From Gracilaria vermiculophylla (Eukaryota; Rhodophyta; Florideophyceae; Gracilariales; Gracilariaceae), in the NCBI GenBank assembly GCA_019155205.2, contig JAHNZQ020000049.1:177064-241063 (forward strand): 64,000 nt of DNA. Direction: 5' to 3'. How positions within the stretch are numbered: the stretch's first letter is position 1; each line of letters opens with the position of its first letter. Below are positions 21,880-31,457 of the stretch, one piece after another. The translations under genes and the position numbers were made by a program. The notes beneath the pieces were generated by a model. The model was not told the DNA's origin and ran no database searches. It saw only the letters and a program-made list of their open reading frames with translations.

Positions 21880-22397
21880 CTTCAGCGTAGACCAGTCATA
21901 TATTGTCGCATCTCCCAACACCCCAGGCCGTTCTACGTCAGTGTACAGGAACTTCGATATGCATCCACTACTGCAAAGACCACCAAGCTTGGGTAGCCCT
22001 TTCAACAGCAGTGCTCATAGTACTGAGAATCAGGACAAGAAAGCCACCTGATATGAGGGCCATTGACAGCCCCCACGAACAACGGCAATCCTCGAGTGCT
22101 CTAAAACCCGTTCATAATTTTTTCAATCTGTGCTTCTTATGTTGGGAAGTATATTTCAGAGCGAACTTGTTTCATGATAGCTCGTGACACTTCCCGAATG
22201 GCAACGGAAACAGTACTGCATCCAATTTCTAGCTGACATGGAGTGTGCGCGCATGTTGATCCTCCTGCGTGGAGTAGAAGAGCAGCAAATTTGAACTCCG
22301 CTTTCATTGACGGTCTGTAGTTCGTCGTTTTGCGTTCCACAAATGGTCCTTTGGCCTCACCAACTGTGCATAATAATTCATACGGTATGCAAAACAT
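21880..22397 (-). pseudogene. PIF/Harbinger-like transposase fragment
   Basis: The frame starting at 22,397 carries the helix-turn-helix that precedes the nuclease in Harbinger transposases: L-E-I-G-C-S-T-V-S-V-A-I-R-E-V, then I-M-K-Q-V-R-S-E-I-Y-F-P. After a frame change come G-L-P-L-F-V-G-A-V-N-G-P-H-I (normally V-G-A-I-D-G-T-H-I, so the first catalytic D is N here), K-G-Y-P-S-L-V-V-F-A-V-V-D-A-Y (second D) and C-W-E-M-R-Q. Several stops are present and the C-terminal half is not recognisable. The companion Myb-like gene of Harbinger elements was not found. Confidence 0.7.
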
Positions 22398-22616
22398 CCT
22401 AGTCCAAAACAGTGATTGCAGAAATGTAGGGGTAAGGGCGTATATGTGGAAGCATTGTTGAGTATTTCGCTATCGTACCCATGTTCTGCCTATTGAGCCT
22501 TTGCAATTGTCTTGGCGCCAGCCAAGAAACGGGAGGATATTGGTGTATGTAGATTGTATAGCTGCCACAATCCTATGAGTGTCATGCACCTCGACATGAG
22601 GGCTGACAGTACCACA

Positions 22617-22630
22617 ACTGGTCTCCCGAC
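22617..22630 (+). other. Primer-binding-site region of the inverted gypsy A copy
   Basis: The sequence ACTGGTCTCCCGAC directly after the LTR end is repeated exactly at the true gypsy A 5' LTR (30,815-30,802, minus). TGG after a two-base spacer is the usual start of a site pairing with a tRNA CCA end. I cannot say which tRNA. Confidence 0.55.
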
Positions 22631-22772
22631 TTAGAAGGTCACAGTTCCTAAAGGATCCGCACAAGTCGCAGCAGAACAGCGTTTCTAGTCTGCAACGACC
22701 AACCCCCAGCAGTGGAATTCTTCCTTAAGTTAATCCGGAAGTGGAAGCAAATCACCCCCGACCTACTCCTCT

Positions 22773-23870
22773 ATGGACCCCTCAGAACATCACATGGAAA
22801 CCCCCCTACAGGATCCTAAGGCAACCGGCTCCGTTGATGGGCGCAGCACACGCAGCGCTCCCCAGGAGATGGCCGCCACTCTGGAGGATCCTGAAAGTCT
22901 CCTTCGGAATCCTGGCTCCTCTGTGCAGCGTTTCAGGACTCGCCTTAGGAGAATGCATGATCGGAGGCACGCGGACGCACCCGCAGCACCTCTGGAGAAC
23001 GCCGACGTGGAGGTTAAAGAACCGCACACGGCATCGCAGCCGCCACCTCAGGAGCTGCAGGGACGGGAACACCCGGAGGCTAACACCCTCTTGGAGTCCC
23101 TGGCCCCGCGCCTTACGGATTGGCTCTCACAAGAGCTAGTCGAAAGAATTCCTGCAGGTGTGGAAGCCCACTTCGGAGCGCGCCGCCACGCCCTTGTGGA
23201 GGATATCGCAACGGAGAGCGCTCACCGTGCTGTGGATGCTTTGCTGGATTCGGACCCCTNNNNNNNNNNNNNNNNNNNNNNNNNNNNNNNNNNNNNNNNN
23301 NNNNNNNNNNNNNNNNNNNNNNNNNNNNNNNNNNNNNNNNNNNNNNNNNNNNNNNNNNNTCTGCAGCTCCCTCCGTGGCGGTTGTGGCGCCGTCAACGGA
23401 GGTGGCCGCGTCGGATACACCGTCGGGAGGAGTCTTCTCTGGGGCTCTGGAGGTTGCCTTTCAAGAGTTGGTGCAGGCCTGCCAGGTGACAGGCCGTTCT
23501 GCTCCGGCTTCTCCTGTGAAGGCTCTGCGCGAGGCGCGTGCTTGGGTCTTAGAGCTCCACAAGGCCCGGACAGACCGAGCCTCGATGGCGGCTCTCAAGG
23601 AAAGCATGTCGGAGTTCTTCAATAGCCATGCGCTCACGGCAAAAGCGCACCTCGAAGCGGAGTATTCAACACGCTTCCGTGACCCGTAGGTGATAGGACC
23701 ATTATAAAAAAAAGATCCTTCGGGTGGAGCAGAAGCTCCATGAACGGTAGTTCCAATATGGCCTTGGCCTTGCCCACGTGCTCAACGACACGAAATGCCG
23801 CCGTGGGAGCATGCGAAAAGCAAGAAACAGCATCCTGGAGGCGAAAAAGAGAATTCCAGGTAGGGGATAG
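22773..23870 (+). pseudogene. gag N-terminal part of gypsy A family (plus copy)
   Basis: The frame from 22,773 begins M-D-P-S-E-H-H and continues through M-A-A-T-L-E-D-P-E-S-L-L, R-L-R-R-M-H-D-R-R and Q-E-L-V-E-R-I-P-A-G to the gap at 23,260. After the gap, Ala/Val/Ser-rich sequence leads to a charged helical region (A-L-R-E-A-R-A-W-V-L-E-L-H-K) ending at a stop at 23,687-23,689. Coiled-coil-like codons continue in another frame to about 23,870. It is better preserved at its start than the minus-strand gag, which has lost this ATG. No capsid or zinc knuckle follows. It is a structural-protein fragment only. Confidence 0.75.
23260..23359. other. Assembly gap (100 N) inside gag copy
   Basis: Exactly 100 N. 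The true length is unknown, so reading frames on the two sides cannot be compared. Confidence 0.95.
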
Positions 23871-23905
23871 ACGGCGGAGTCGAAAAACATCTCCGTTTGG
23901 GGGCT

Positions 23906-23920
23906 GCCTCCCCCTTTCCT
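23906..23920 (-). other. Polypurine tract of gypsy A
   Basis: On the minus strand AGGAAAGGGGGAGG lies just downstream of the pol stop at 23,933-23,935. This is where second-strand synthesis is primed and where the 3' LTR should begin. The sequence that follows is not LTR-A. Confidence 0.7.
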
Positions 23921-23932
23921 AAACAGAAGCGC

Positions 23933-25555
23933 CTATGTGGAGAGGCCTTTCCGCACCACATTGGCGTGGTATTGCCTAAGGAAGTTCTCCGGGATATGTT
24001 CCGGAAGTTCTTCCGTGTCGTCCTTCGAGGTGTACCCATACCAGCGGACGCGGTACAGTATTCCTGCAGGAGTTTGTCGATGGGAGACGGTATGGTCCAC
24101 TGCGTAGAGGATGTCACCTTCAGGGGTCAGGATGGCATCGGGAGCCTCGGGTAATAGTTCACCGAGAGCGGTGATGCGGTTCCCAGTATCCCGTGGTGTT
24201 GTCGCGTCTGAGGTGGTCGGATGAGAAAGCTCCGCGCATTATCCCTGAGGTGGGGTAGCGGGCGTTCCTGAGAGGCTGGGCGTTGGAACTTTCGTCACCT
24301 TATCACGGGAAACGACGTCTCTGAGCCCGTTCATCTCAATGGCGACAGTATTCCTATAGGTGGCCGGGACTTTGTAGGGCACTGAGGTGGTCGGCGCTAA
24401 CTTTCGCGGGACGTCCGGCGGTTCGTCGGATGTTTCCCCGGGTTTTTCGAGGAAAACCTCGTCGCCTTTCTTCAGGTGAGGGCCTTCCATCACCATCAGG
24501 TCAAAGTCCTGCTTGTATCTTCTCTGCGAGGCGTTGAGTCTCTCCTTTGCGAGGGAGAGTGCGTTCTCAAACTGCCTCAGGATGGAGCGTTTGGCTTGCG
24601 CCGCTATTGGCGCCTGTGGCGCGTCCCCTGGGTGCGCCGCGGCGCGTGCCCCAATGACGACTTTTTGCAGGAAGCGCGAGAGCACCAGATTGAAAGGAGT
24701 GGTCCCCGTGGAGCGGTGCACCTGCGGGATGTATGCCTACGTGAGGGGGCCCCCATATGCGTCCCAATCCTTCTGATGGTCCGCGACGGTATGGTTCAGC
24801 CTGGTGGTGATGGTCTTGATTAACATGTCCCCCTGTCCGTTTGCCTGGGGGTGAGAAGCAGTTGTAAACAACTGTTACATCCCCAGCATTCCGGAGACGG
24901 CGCTGAAGAGCTTCGCCACGAACTGGGGTCCATTGTCCGTAAGGAGGTACAACGGTATCCCGTAGGGTTAAACCCAATGCCCCAGAAAGGCGTCGGCAAT
25001 CACTGCTGCAGTGGTGCTCCGGAGGGGTATGGCACGCGTGATCTTAGAGAAACGATCTGTGATCATGAGGATAAATCGGTGCCCTCGCTCCGTCTTGGAG
25101 AGAGGCACCAAGATGTCTATGGCCACGAACTTCAACGGTCCTTAAGGTGGGAACAGCGTGAGCGGGGTCCGGTGTTCCCGTATATTCCCCCTAGCGCGGG
25201 CGCAGAACTAGCAATCTGCTACGGTTTGGAAGGCGTCATTAGCCATGTTCGGCCATTAGAACTCCCTCTGCATGGTGAAATACATCCGAGATCAACCAGT
25301 GTTCCCGGCGAGGCGAGGATAGTGCCAGAGGTACAAAACTCTCGCCCATAGCTTCGTTGGGACCATCTTTTGGAGAGCTCCATCCAGGGGCACGCGGCGG
25401 ACGAGTACGCCGTCTCGGTCAACGTCGAATGACGATGTCAAACTCCCCACAGTAGCGAGGCACTCCTTGCAGTACGCATCCGTACTCTGTTCCATCAGAA
25501 ACTCCTCTACGGTGATGTGGAGGACTTCTTTCTCCTCCTGCACAAGAGCCATCAC
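23933..25555 (-). pseudogene. Gypsy A integrase with chromodomain-like C-terminus
   Basis: From 25,555 the frame holds the integrase zinc finger (L-W-H-Y-P-R-L-A-G-N-T-G). The catalytic core between 25,291 and 24,722 is scattered over frames. The C-terminal half is open from 24,721: M-H-R-S-T-G-T-T-P-F-N-L-V-L-S-R, the Y-K-Q-D-F-D helix and G-D-E-V-F-L. It ends at one in-frame TAA near 24,239. Beyond that stop the same frame stays open to 23,933 and reads as a chromodomain-like module (Y-R-V-R-W-Y-G-Y-T-S-K-D-D-T-E-E-L). That region is therefore part of pol and not a separate gene. Confidence 0.8.
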
Positions 25556-26250
25556 CTCAGGGAGTCCACTATACTTTCCTCCAGGTTCACAGCACTACAA
25601 ACATTCTCCATCGGATCTTTTTTTCCCGTCGGCGTCTTGAATGACCAGAAACGGGATGTTGTCCTCCAAAGATGTTTTGTCTTCCCCCTCGATGGAGATT
25701 CGTGAGAGCGCGTCCGATGCCTGGTGTTTCTTTCCAGGGCGGTGGACGATGTCAAACTCGAACTCCAGGAGGCGTAACCTCCACCTTTCCAGGCGACCGG
25801 AAGCATCCGTCAAGGACAATGTCCACTTCAGTGGGGGGTGTTCCGTGCTTAAGGTGAAACGCACGCTTTCCAGGTACGGGCGTAAAAGCAAAACCGCCCA
25901 CACGATGGCAAGACACTCGCGTTCCGAGGTGGAGTAGTTCCGTTCGGTAGGTGTGAGACTGCGACTCCAATATCCGATGGGTTGAAGTCCACCTTCCGGT
26001 TGCGCCTGTATGAGGGCAAATCCGACCTGGTATTTACAGGCGTCAGTGTCCAGCACCATTAGGCCGTGCCGCTTTGGAAGTACCAAGATCGGTGGTTCTA
26101 TTAGTCTCCTCTTCAGGGTATCAAAGGCTTTAAACTATTCGTCCGTCAAGATAGCCAATTGCGTTGGCTTGTCCTTCTCCAAGAGGCGATTTAACGGCAC
26201 CGCTATACACTAGAAATTCGGTACGAACCTCCGGAAGACGTTACACAACC
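25552..26250 (-). pseudogene. Gypsy A RNase H domain
   Basis: The main frame (26,086 leftwards) has L-D-T-D-A-C-K-Y-Q-V-G-F-A-L (first catalytic D), E-R-N-Y-S-T-S-E-R-E-C-L-A-I-V-W-A-V (E) and S-T-E-H-P-P-L-K-W, where D of the usual T-D-H is E. It ends with the tether landmark H-R-P-G-K-K-H-Q-A-S-D-A-L-S-R. It follows the reverse transcriptase after a stop-containing connection (26,250-26,090). The domain is nearly intact. Confidence 0.85.
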
Positions 26251-26434
26251 CTAGGAAAAAGCGGAGCTCCGTCTGGTTCGTGGGATGGTGAGCTTCCTTG
26301 ATGGCGTCCTAAGCTTTCCGGGGAACCTGTAGGCGGCCCGGAGCACAACGTGACCCAGGTAATCCGCCGACGACTTGAAAAAGAGACATTTCTCCAGCTT
26401 CAAGGTGAGTCCAGCATCTTTTAGGAGTTGGAGC

Positions 26435-26513
26435 TGTTGATAGTTCAAATGGTGAACTGTGCGCCTTGTGTCACAAGAGAGTACAGCGCAAATAGCTCAT
26501 CTGTTTTCTAACA
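26435..26513 (+). repeat. TRIM 5' LTR (79 bp)
   Basis: First terminal repeat. It contains TAGCGCAAATAG-like sequence and no TATA box; such short LTRs depend on helper elements. Confidence 0.9.
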
Positions 26514-26528
26514 GGTTATGGGCCCAGC
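26514..26528 (+). other. TRIM primer-binding site (initiator tRNA-Met, anticodon arm)
   Basis: GGTTATGGGCCCAGC is the exact complement of GCTGGGCCCATAACC, the strongly conserved anticodon stem-loop of eukaryotic initiator tRNA-Met. It directly abuts the LTR end. Copia 2 has the first ten bases of the same site next to its LTR. Confidence 0.8.
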
Positions 26529-26664
26529 TAAACGCTAGGACCCTGGGTTCAACTCCAAGAAGTGACCTGAGCCTGAGAAATTGTACATGTGTACAGCAGT
26601 GGTCAAAAGTGGTTACAGTAAGCTTGAGGTCTCGTTCTGTAAGAACGCACAGGGCGAGGGGGCG

Positions 26665-26743
26665 TGTTGATAGTTCAAATGGTGATTTGTGCGCCCTGTG
26701 TCACAAGAGAGTATAGCGCAAATAGCTCATCTGTTTTCTAACA
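26665..26743 (+). repeat. TRIM 3' LTR (79 bp)
   Basis: Second terminal repeat, nearly the same as the first, which points to a fairly recent insertion. Confidence 0.9.
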
Positions 26744-27341
26744 GGAGCACATGCTTCACATGAATGAAGTGCTCCTCCACGCTGCCGGAGTATATGATGA
26801 CGTCATCGATGTACAACAAGGCGTACTGCCAATTCACCTTTGAAAGGATCATGTCCACCGCTCGTTGGAACGTGGCGGGTGCATTCTTCAATCCAAATGG
26901 CATCCTTAGGAATCTGAAGATCCCACAGTGCGGGGTGAACGTTGTCTTGTCCTTACCGGGGTCGTCCATCTCAATCTGCCAGTAGCCGCTATTGGCATCC
27001 AGCATGGAGCAATCGGACGCATCGGCTAAGGAGTCGATGCATTCATCCATATGGGGTATTGGGTACGAATCGCGTACCGTCATCTTGTTAAGGCGCCTGT
27101 AGTCAATACAGAACCTTAAGGAGCCATCTTTCTTCTTGACGAACACCACCGGGGAGGCTCATTTGGAATTGAAAGGCTCGGTAACGCCCTTCTCCAACAT
27201 CCAGTGGACCTCATCGCGTTCGAAATCGCGCGCATGGGGTCCGGCCCTCCTCCGGAGTTGGTGTACCGGTTTTGCAACCGGTATGAGCTGGATCCTGTGC
27301 TTGACCAGGCTGACTTGACCAAGGCAACAACACCATATGTC

Positions 27342-28361
27342 CTAAAAGGCGGATAGTATCTCCACTATCCTATGGCGATACCCTTCAAACTCATCGCAAA
27401 TTTGGAGCTTCTCCAGCCAGATGTCAGGATTCTCTTCCTCTGGAGCTGTTGAAGTCGCTTTTGCCTCCATGGTGACGATAGCATCGCGGTCCGCAAGGTC
27501 TTCCGAACGAGGAAGGTGAGCCAGAACGGTGGGAGCGGGTAGTGCCAGTCCGACGACAGTTCTTTTCTGGAGCCGTAACGGCGACTCCTTCAGGTTGACG
27601 AGCACAACTCTGAAGGGGATGTTCGGTATTTTTTCCATAACACCGTTCGCCATCATGGAGTGCTGCTTCGTCGTCAGGTGTGGACCCTCCTGTAGGAATG
27701 CAAGGCTAGATGCAGAGGTCTGCACCCAGACTTCGGCCTGACTCCTCACGGGTATGTAGGTGCTCTTCACCACTCGGAGCTTATTCGACTTCGTCTCCTT
27801 TGGAATATTACCCACGTGACGCGCGTTGGCGTCCGGTCCTGGAGATGTGGACACGATACCTACAGAGGCGGCGTCGTGAAACGTCACCTTCCCCATGCGT
27901 GGGTAGATTGCACGTACATATCGATCCACAAAAGAGGTGCCCAATATACATTGTGCGGCCAAGTTGGTCGCCACGAGGAACCACACCTTCACCTGTAAGG
28001 AGCCCACCCGGAGGTACAAGGGGGTTGCGCCAAAGATGGTCAATGCTCGACACGACGAATCGTGCACCATAGAGACCTTGCCAGTCCTCAAGAAGCTGAG
28101 AGCAGACCGCGGGAGCACGTCGGCGTGCACCAGATTCGGGTCAGCTCCGGTATCCAGGATAGCGCGCACCGTGCTGGAGGCGAGCGGGGAACATCCAATA
28201 GAGGCGAATACCTTGTAGTTCTCACGGCGGAGCGTGCAAACAGAATCCTCAAAGGTGTCGAATGGGTCCGACGGGATTGGGGGGCCCGCCGATTCTGCGT
28301 CGACGGAGCAGACGGCCTCTCCCCCTTTCCTAAAGGAGACCTCCGTGGAGCTGAGGATCAA
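27342..28361 (-). pseudogene. Gypsy A protease and gag-pol linker
   Basis: A 339-codon open frame. The retroviral-type aspartic protease is clear: V-R-A-I-L-D-T-G-A-D-P-N-L-V (active-site D-T-G), a hydrophobic strand pair and A-Q-C-I-L-G-T-S-F-V-D. A long linker follows (S-T-Y-I-P-V-R-S-Q-A-E-V-W-V, then V-V-L-V-N-L), as in oomycete and fungal gypsy elements between protease and reverse transcriptase. The frame ends at a TAG at 27,342-27,344, in phase with the reverse transcriptase. The catalytic triad is intact, and this is the longest undamaged coding stretch in the element. Confidence 0.85.
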
Positions 28362-30660
28362 TGTTGGAGAGCCACGCGGAGCCTCTACGCGTGGCTCTGA
28401 GGGATTTCCTGGTTGGAAAGGGGCTGGTTTTCAGGCGGGGACGGTTTCTGCGGATGCGCATTGTGATGCGCCGTGTTCCCTTGAGGTGCAACCGGCCGGG
28501 ACACCGGCGCCTGCGTTGCGGGTGCCAGTGACAGTGGGACAGGCTGCACTCCCGGTGGAGCACGGTAACCGTAGGTTCCTTGAGGGGAGCGGATGTCGCG
28601 ATACGCGGTTCGATAACTTCCGCTCTCCGTTGGTGTGTCCTTCAGGTCCTGGAAGTTTTTCTCCCGTTCCTGCAGGATGGCGGCCCTCATTGTCGGGGTG
28701 AGAGTCATATAGTGTACTGGCTCTCGTGACAAGCAAATCCTGCAAGACGGTGGTTAACTTTGAGGGTTCGCAAATTTGACGCTCCTGCAAGATCCTGCCG
28801 AGGCGTACGAAGTGGGAGACGAGGGTGTCCTCGGCCTAGACGGTGCTCTCTGAGAGGAGGCTTATGTGAGGGCAAGGGCCTCTCGCTGTCCTACGAGCGT
28901 TAGCTCGTGGACCGCCTCCGAGGTGCTGGAGTCCATCGTCAGGGTGGATGCCCGTCGGGTCCTTGAAATCGCCAGTTTGTCCGAAAGTGGAGTATGGCTG
29001 CGACGAGCGGCGCGGTGGGTATCCCCATAGAATTCCATGAAACGCACTAGCTCCATATAGGTGGTCTTCCGGTGCGTTGTAAGGTAATTTCGCCCCCTCG
29101 CGCGTATTGAGGGAAGGAGTCCCTCGACAAACAACGACTTCAACCCCCGTTCGGAGTACACGTTCCCACACCGTAGGGCCCTCGTCCACACCTGCTGCGG
29201 GAACTTCGTCTCAGTCACGTCGGTGTTCTGCCTATAGGAAGTGACTTCAGCATCAGCATCGGCTATCACTTCGTCCGTGGCGTACCCTTTCAGGAGAAAA
29301 ATGACCACCTCCGGGTACGTCGTCACGATTTTCATTCCAAGATCATCCACAACGGTGCTCTCCCCCGTGAGGCGCGGCTGCACAAGCGAGTGCGCTTTGT
29401 CTGTGATGAAGAACTGAAAGCTTCATACGGCGGCACCTTCATGGATACCAATGATATTGCACGCTGAACGGAAGCGCGTAAGAAAGTTGAACACCGAGAT
29501 GGGGTCTTCGCCTGAGAAGGAGTGCTTCTTAATTTGAATATCCATGCGGCGCTGCATCTTCGTGAGTCGTTTAATGACCGACGAGTCGTCGAGAGTGGAG
29601 CGATCATTCAACCTGTAGGTGTCATAATCCACCACTTTGGCAAAGAGGTCGTTAAGCGCGACGACCTTTTCTGACCCTTCTGCTCTTCTTCTTGAGAGGT
29701 ATACTGTTCTACGAGCTGGAGCTGTTCACGGATTCGGAGTCTGAGCTTCTTTCCGAATCGGTGTTTTGCTTTCTTCTTTTCTACCTCCGTTTCATTCGGC
29801 TTTTTTCCTTGAGTTGGTCTGGGATACTGGCGTTTCCCCGGTTATCGCGATCCACCCGAAAAGTATCCTGTCCTTCTCTCCTTGGGTGAGTTTCTTCGCG
29901 ATCGGTATCCTGTCCTCCTCCGCGGGGCGTCAGATCTAGACGGTGCATAGCAAGATTCCTGAGGTGGTCCTATTTCCTTACGGCAGTATCCTTTCCTCCT
30001 CTGGCGTCGGGGGTGGCCGTATCCTGTCCTTCTCTGCCCGGGTTTACCTTAGGTGTTGATAGAGGGAACCTCCCCAGTACGAAAGAATAACTTTGAAACG
30101 CCGCTGCGGGAAGCAGCTGCGCGGTTTAAGAGCGAACCTCCGCACGGATAACATCTGAGATCACCTCCAGGAAAGGATCGGAATCCATCAAAGCATCCAA
30201 ACCACGGTGAGCGCTCTCCGTTTCGATTTACTCCACAAGGATGTAGCGGCGCGCTCCGAAGTGGGCTCCAAAACCTGCAGGTATTCTTTCGACCAGCTCT
30301 TGTGAGAACCAATCGTTAAGGTGCAGGGCCAGCGATTCTAGTAAGGAGTTAGCCTCCAGGTGATCCCGTCCCTGCAGCTCCTGAGGTGGCGGATGTGATG
30401 CCGTGTGCGGTTCTTCAACCTCCACATCGGCGTTCTTCAGAGATGTCGCGGGGGATTCCACTTGCCTTTGATCATGCATTCTCCTAAGGCGATTCCTGAA
30501 ACGCCCTACAGAGGAGCCAGGATTCTGAAGGAGACTTTCAGGGTCCTCCAGTGTGGCGGCCATCTCCGGAAGAGCTCTGCGCTTGCTGCGCCCCCTGACG
30601 GCGTCGGTTGCTTGAGGATCCTGTAGGGGTGTTTATATTGGATGTTCTGAGGAATCCCTA
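28362..30660 (-). pseudogene. Gypsy A gag, frameshifted
   Basis: The N-terminus (M-A-A-T-L-E-D-P-E-S-L-L at 30,563) is homologous to the inverted copy at 22,773, but the upstream ATG is changed. A basic Arg/Lys-rich region follows (~29,990-29,700, several stops). The capsid-like part runs from 29,635 (Y-D-T-Y-R-L-N, S-G-E-D-P-I-S-V-F-N-F-L) to 28,862 (F-P-Q-Q-V-W-T-R-A-L-R, L-F-V-E-G-L-L-P-S-I-R). A Pro-rich tail occupies 28,732-28,385. No clear zinc knuckle was found. At least four frame changes are needed, so it is not functional. Confidence 0.75.
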
Positions 30661-30801
30661 GAAGAGTAGGTCGGGGGTGCTTTTCTTCCACTTTCGAATC
30701 ACCTTAAGGGAGAATCCCACTGTTGGGGTTCAGTCGATACAAACTAGAAACATGGTTCTGCTGCGACTTGTGCGAATCCCCTATGAACTATGAGCTTCTA
30801 C

Positions 30802-30815
30802 GTCGGGAGACCAGT
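30802..30815 (-). other. Gypsy A primer-binding-site region
   Basis: ACTGGTCTCCCGAC on the minus strand, directly after the LTR end GTACCACA. It is identical to the inverted copy at 22,617-22,630. Confidence 0.55.
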
Positions 30816-31365
30816 TGTGGTACTTTTAGCCCTCCTCTCGAGGTAGTAAAGCACAACGTCCGTTAGGAGTTTTGTTGACTCCAAAGGTGCGTGTTCCTAA
30901 AGGTGGTCTCCGGTATCCGCTGTCGCGAGCCGGGGGAATTCTTAAAAGGGATCCGCAAACACCAAGCAAAGGGGGAGGTTCACTGGGCGGACAATGCTCC
31001 TACAGGCGCTGCTATGATGCGACCTGGGGATCTGCGGCTTAGAAACCTGAATTGATTGACGAGAGACTCCAACCGGAAAAGTAGATGAAAAATCAAGGGT
31101 GCTTGTCTTTAGTTCCCCAGAGGTGGAGCTCAACCGGCAGATTAAGTATCAAGCCGGGAGCCCGCCTCGGCAGGTCTCACTACTATACTAATTACCTGCG
31201 TAAATTAAGTAAAAATAATAATAATTCTACCGTCCCTTAAGGATACTGTAGCGCACGTGGGCGGTAATGCACCACATGGCCCAGGTAATAAAATACGAAC
31301 CCTCTTTAGGTATATTATGCCATAAAGCCACACCACTATATTTCCGTAGGGGCCTCTGTACTACT
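30816..31365 (-). repeat. Gypsy A 5' LTR (LTR-A)
   Basis: 550 bp. Plus-strand view starts TGTGGTACT and ends CTGTACTACT. Attachment to primer site and gag identifies the dispersed ~550-bp repeat of this window as the LTR of gypsy A. The outermost base at 31,365 is T where other copies have A. Confidence 0.88.
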
Positions 31366-31457
31366 GCTGAAAATTTTTATAAAGTCTCTACAGAAGAACA
31401 AGCATTGGTTTTTCATGGACATGTTGGGTCTTAAGCAGTTATCAAGTGGAGAGGGGG
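31366..31457 (+). pseudogene. Tail of a copia pol relic and polypurine tract
   Basis: The short plus-strand reading L-G-L-K-Q-L-S-S-G-E ends just before AGTGGAGAGGGGG, a purine tract that abuts the LTR starting at 31,458. This is the expected 3' end of a copia element; its body has been cut away by gypsy A. Confidence 0.5.

Larger units (their letters stand above)
22587..23905 (+). repeat. Inverted copy of gypsy A 5' end (LTR end, PBS, leader, gag start)
   Basis: On the plus strand the last ~30 bp of an LTR-A (to GTACCACA at 22,616) are followed by the same ACTGGTCTCCCGAC segment, leader and gag start that lie, in opposite orientation, at 30,815 and leftwards. The two arms correspond over about 1.2 kb. 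The copy stops where it meets the polypurine tract of gypsy A near 23,906, so gypsy A has this inverted segment instead of a 3' LTR. It is either a second truncated element or the product of an aberrant integration or recombination event. Confidence 0.85.
26435..26743. mobile_element. TRIM: 309-bp terminal-repeat retrotransposon in miniature
   Basis: Two direct repeats of 79 bp (26,435-26,513 and 26,665-26,743) begin TGTTGATAG and end TTTTCTAACA, that is TG...CA with TGTT/AACA inverted tips. They differ at only a few positions. A perfect 5-bp target duplication, GGAGC, flanks them (26,430-26,434 and 26,744-26,748). Immediately after the first repeat stands GGTTATGGGCCCAGC, complementary to the anticodon arm of eukaryotic initiator tRNA-Met, the half-tRNA priming mode known from Drosophila copia. 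Before the second repeat is a purine tract (AGGGCGAGGGGG). The ~151-bp interior codes for nothing. Orientation by PBS and tract is plus, opposite to the host element. Confidence 0.92.
26251..27341 (-). pseudogene. Gypsy A reverse transcriptase, split by a TRIM
   Basis: The frame at 27,149-26,749 carries all early motifs: V-F-V-K-K-K-D-G-S-L-R-F-C-I-D-Y-R-R-L-N, M-L-D-A-N-S-G-Y-W-Q (first catalytic D), R-M-P-F-G-L-K-N-A-P-A-T-F-Q-R and the active site Y-I-D-D-V-I-I-Y-S. It then runs into the TRIM at 26,743-26,435. On the other side the thumb resumes (L-L-K-D-A-G-L-T-L-K-L-E-K-C) in 26,433-26,251. A TGA stands just before the V-F-V-K-K-K block. Removing the insert and one duplicate leaves the frame continuous, so the insert is recent relative to pol decay. 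Confidence 0.9.
23906..31365 (-). mobile_element. Gypsy A: Ty3/gypsy chromodomain retrotransposon lacking its 3' LTR
   Basis: Minus-strand element: 5' LTR (30,816-31,365), primer-binding region, gag, protease, reverse transcriptase, RNase H, integrase, chromodomain-like end and a textbook polypurine tract (23,906-23,920). The motifs are better preserved than in gypsy B or C, but several single in-frame stops (near 27,342, 27,167 and 24,239) and one TRIM insertion interrupt pol. The LTR is the same family as all solo LTR-A copies in the window, so this is their parent lineage. Where the 3' LTR should follow the polypurine tract, an inverted piece of the element's own 5' end is found instead. 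Confidence 0.9.

Noticed and set aside
22741..23139. 132-codon ORF overlapping the gag copy
   Set aside because: Frame shadow of the gag reading that starts at 22,773. The gag frame is the one conserved in the minus-strand copy.
27937..28701. Plus-strand ORFs opposite gypsy A protease and gag
   Set aside because: Antisense shadows in GC-rich coding DNA; the minus frame has the D-T-G-A protease motif.
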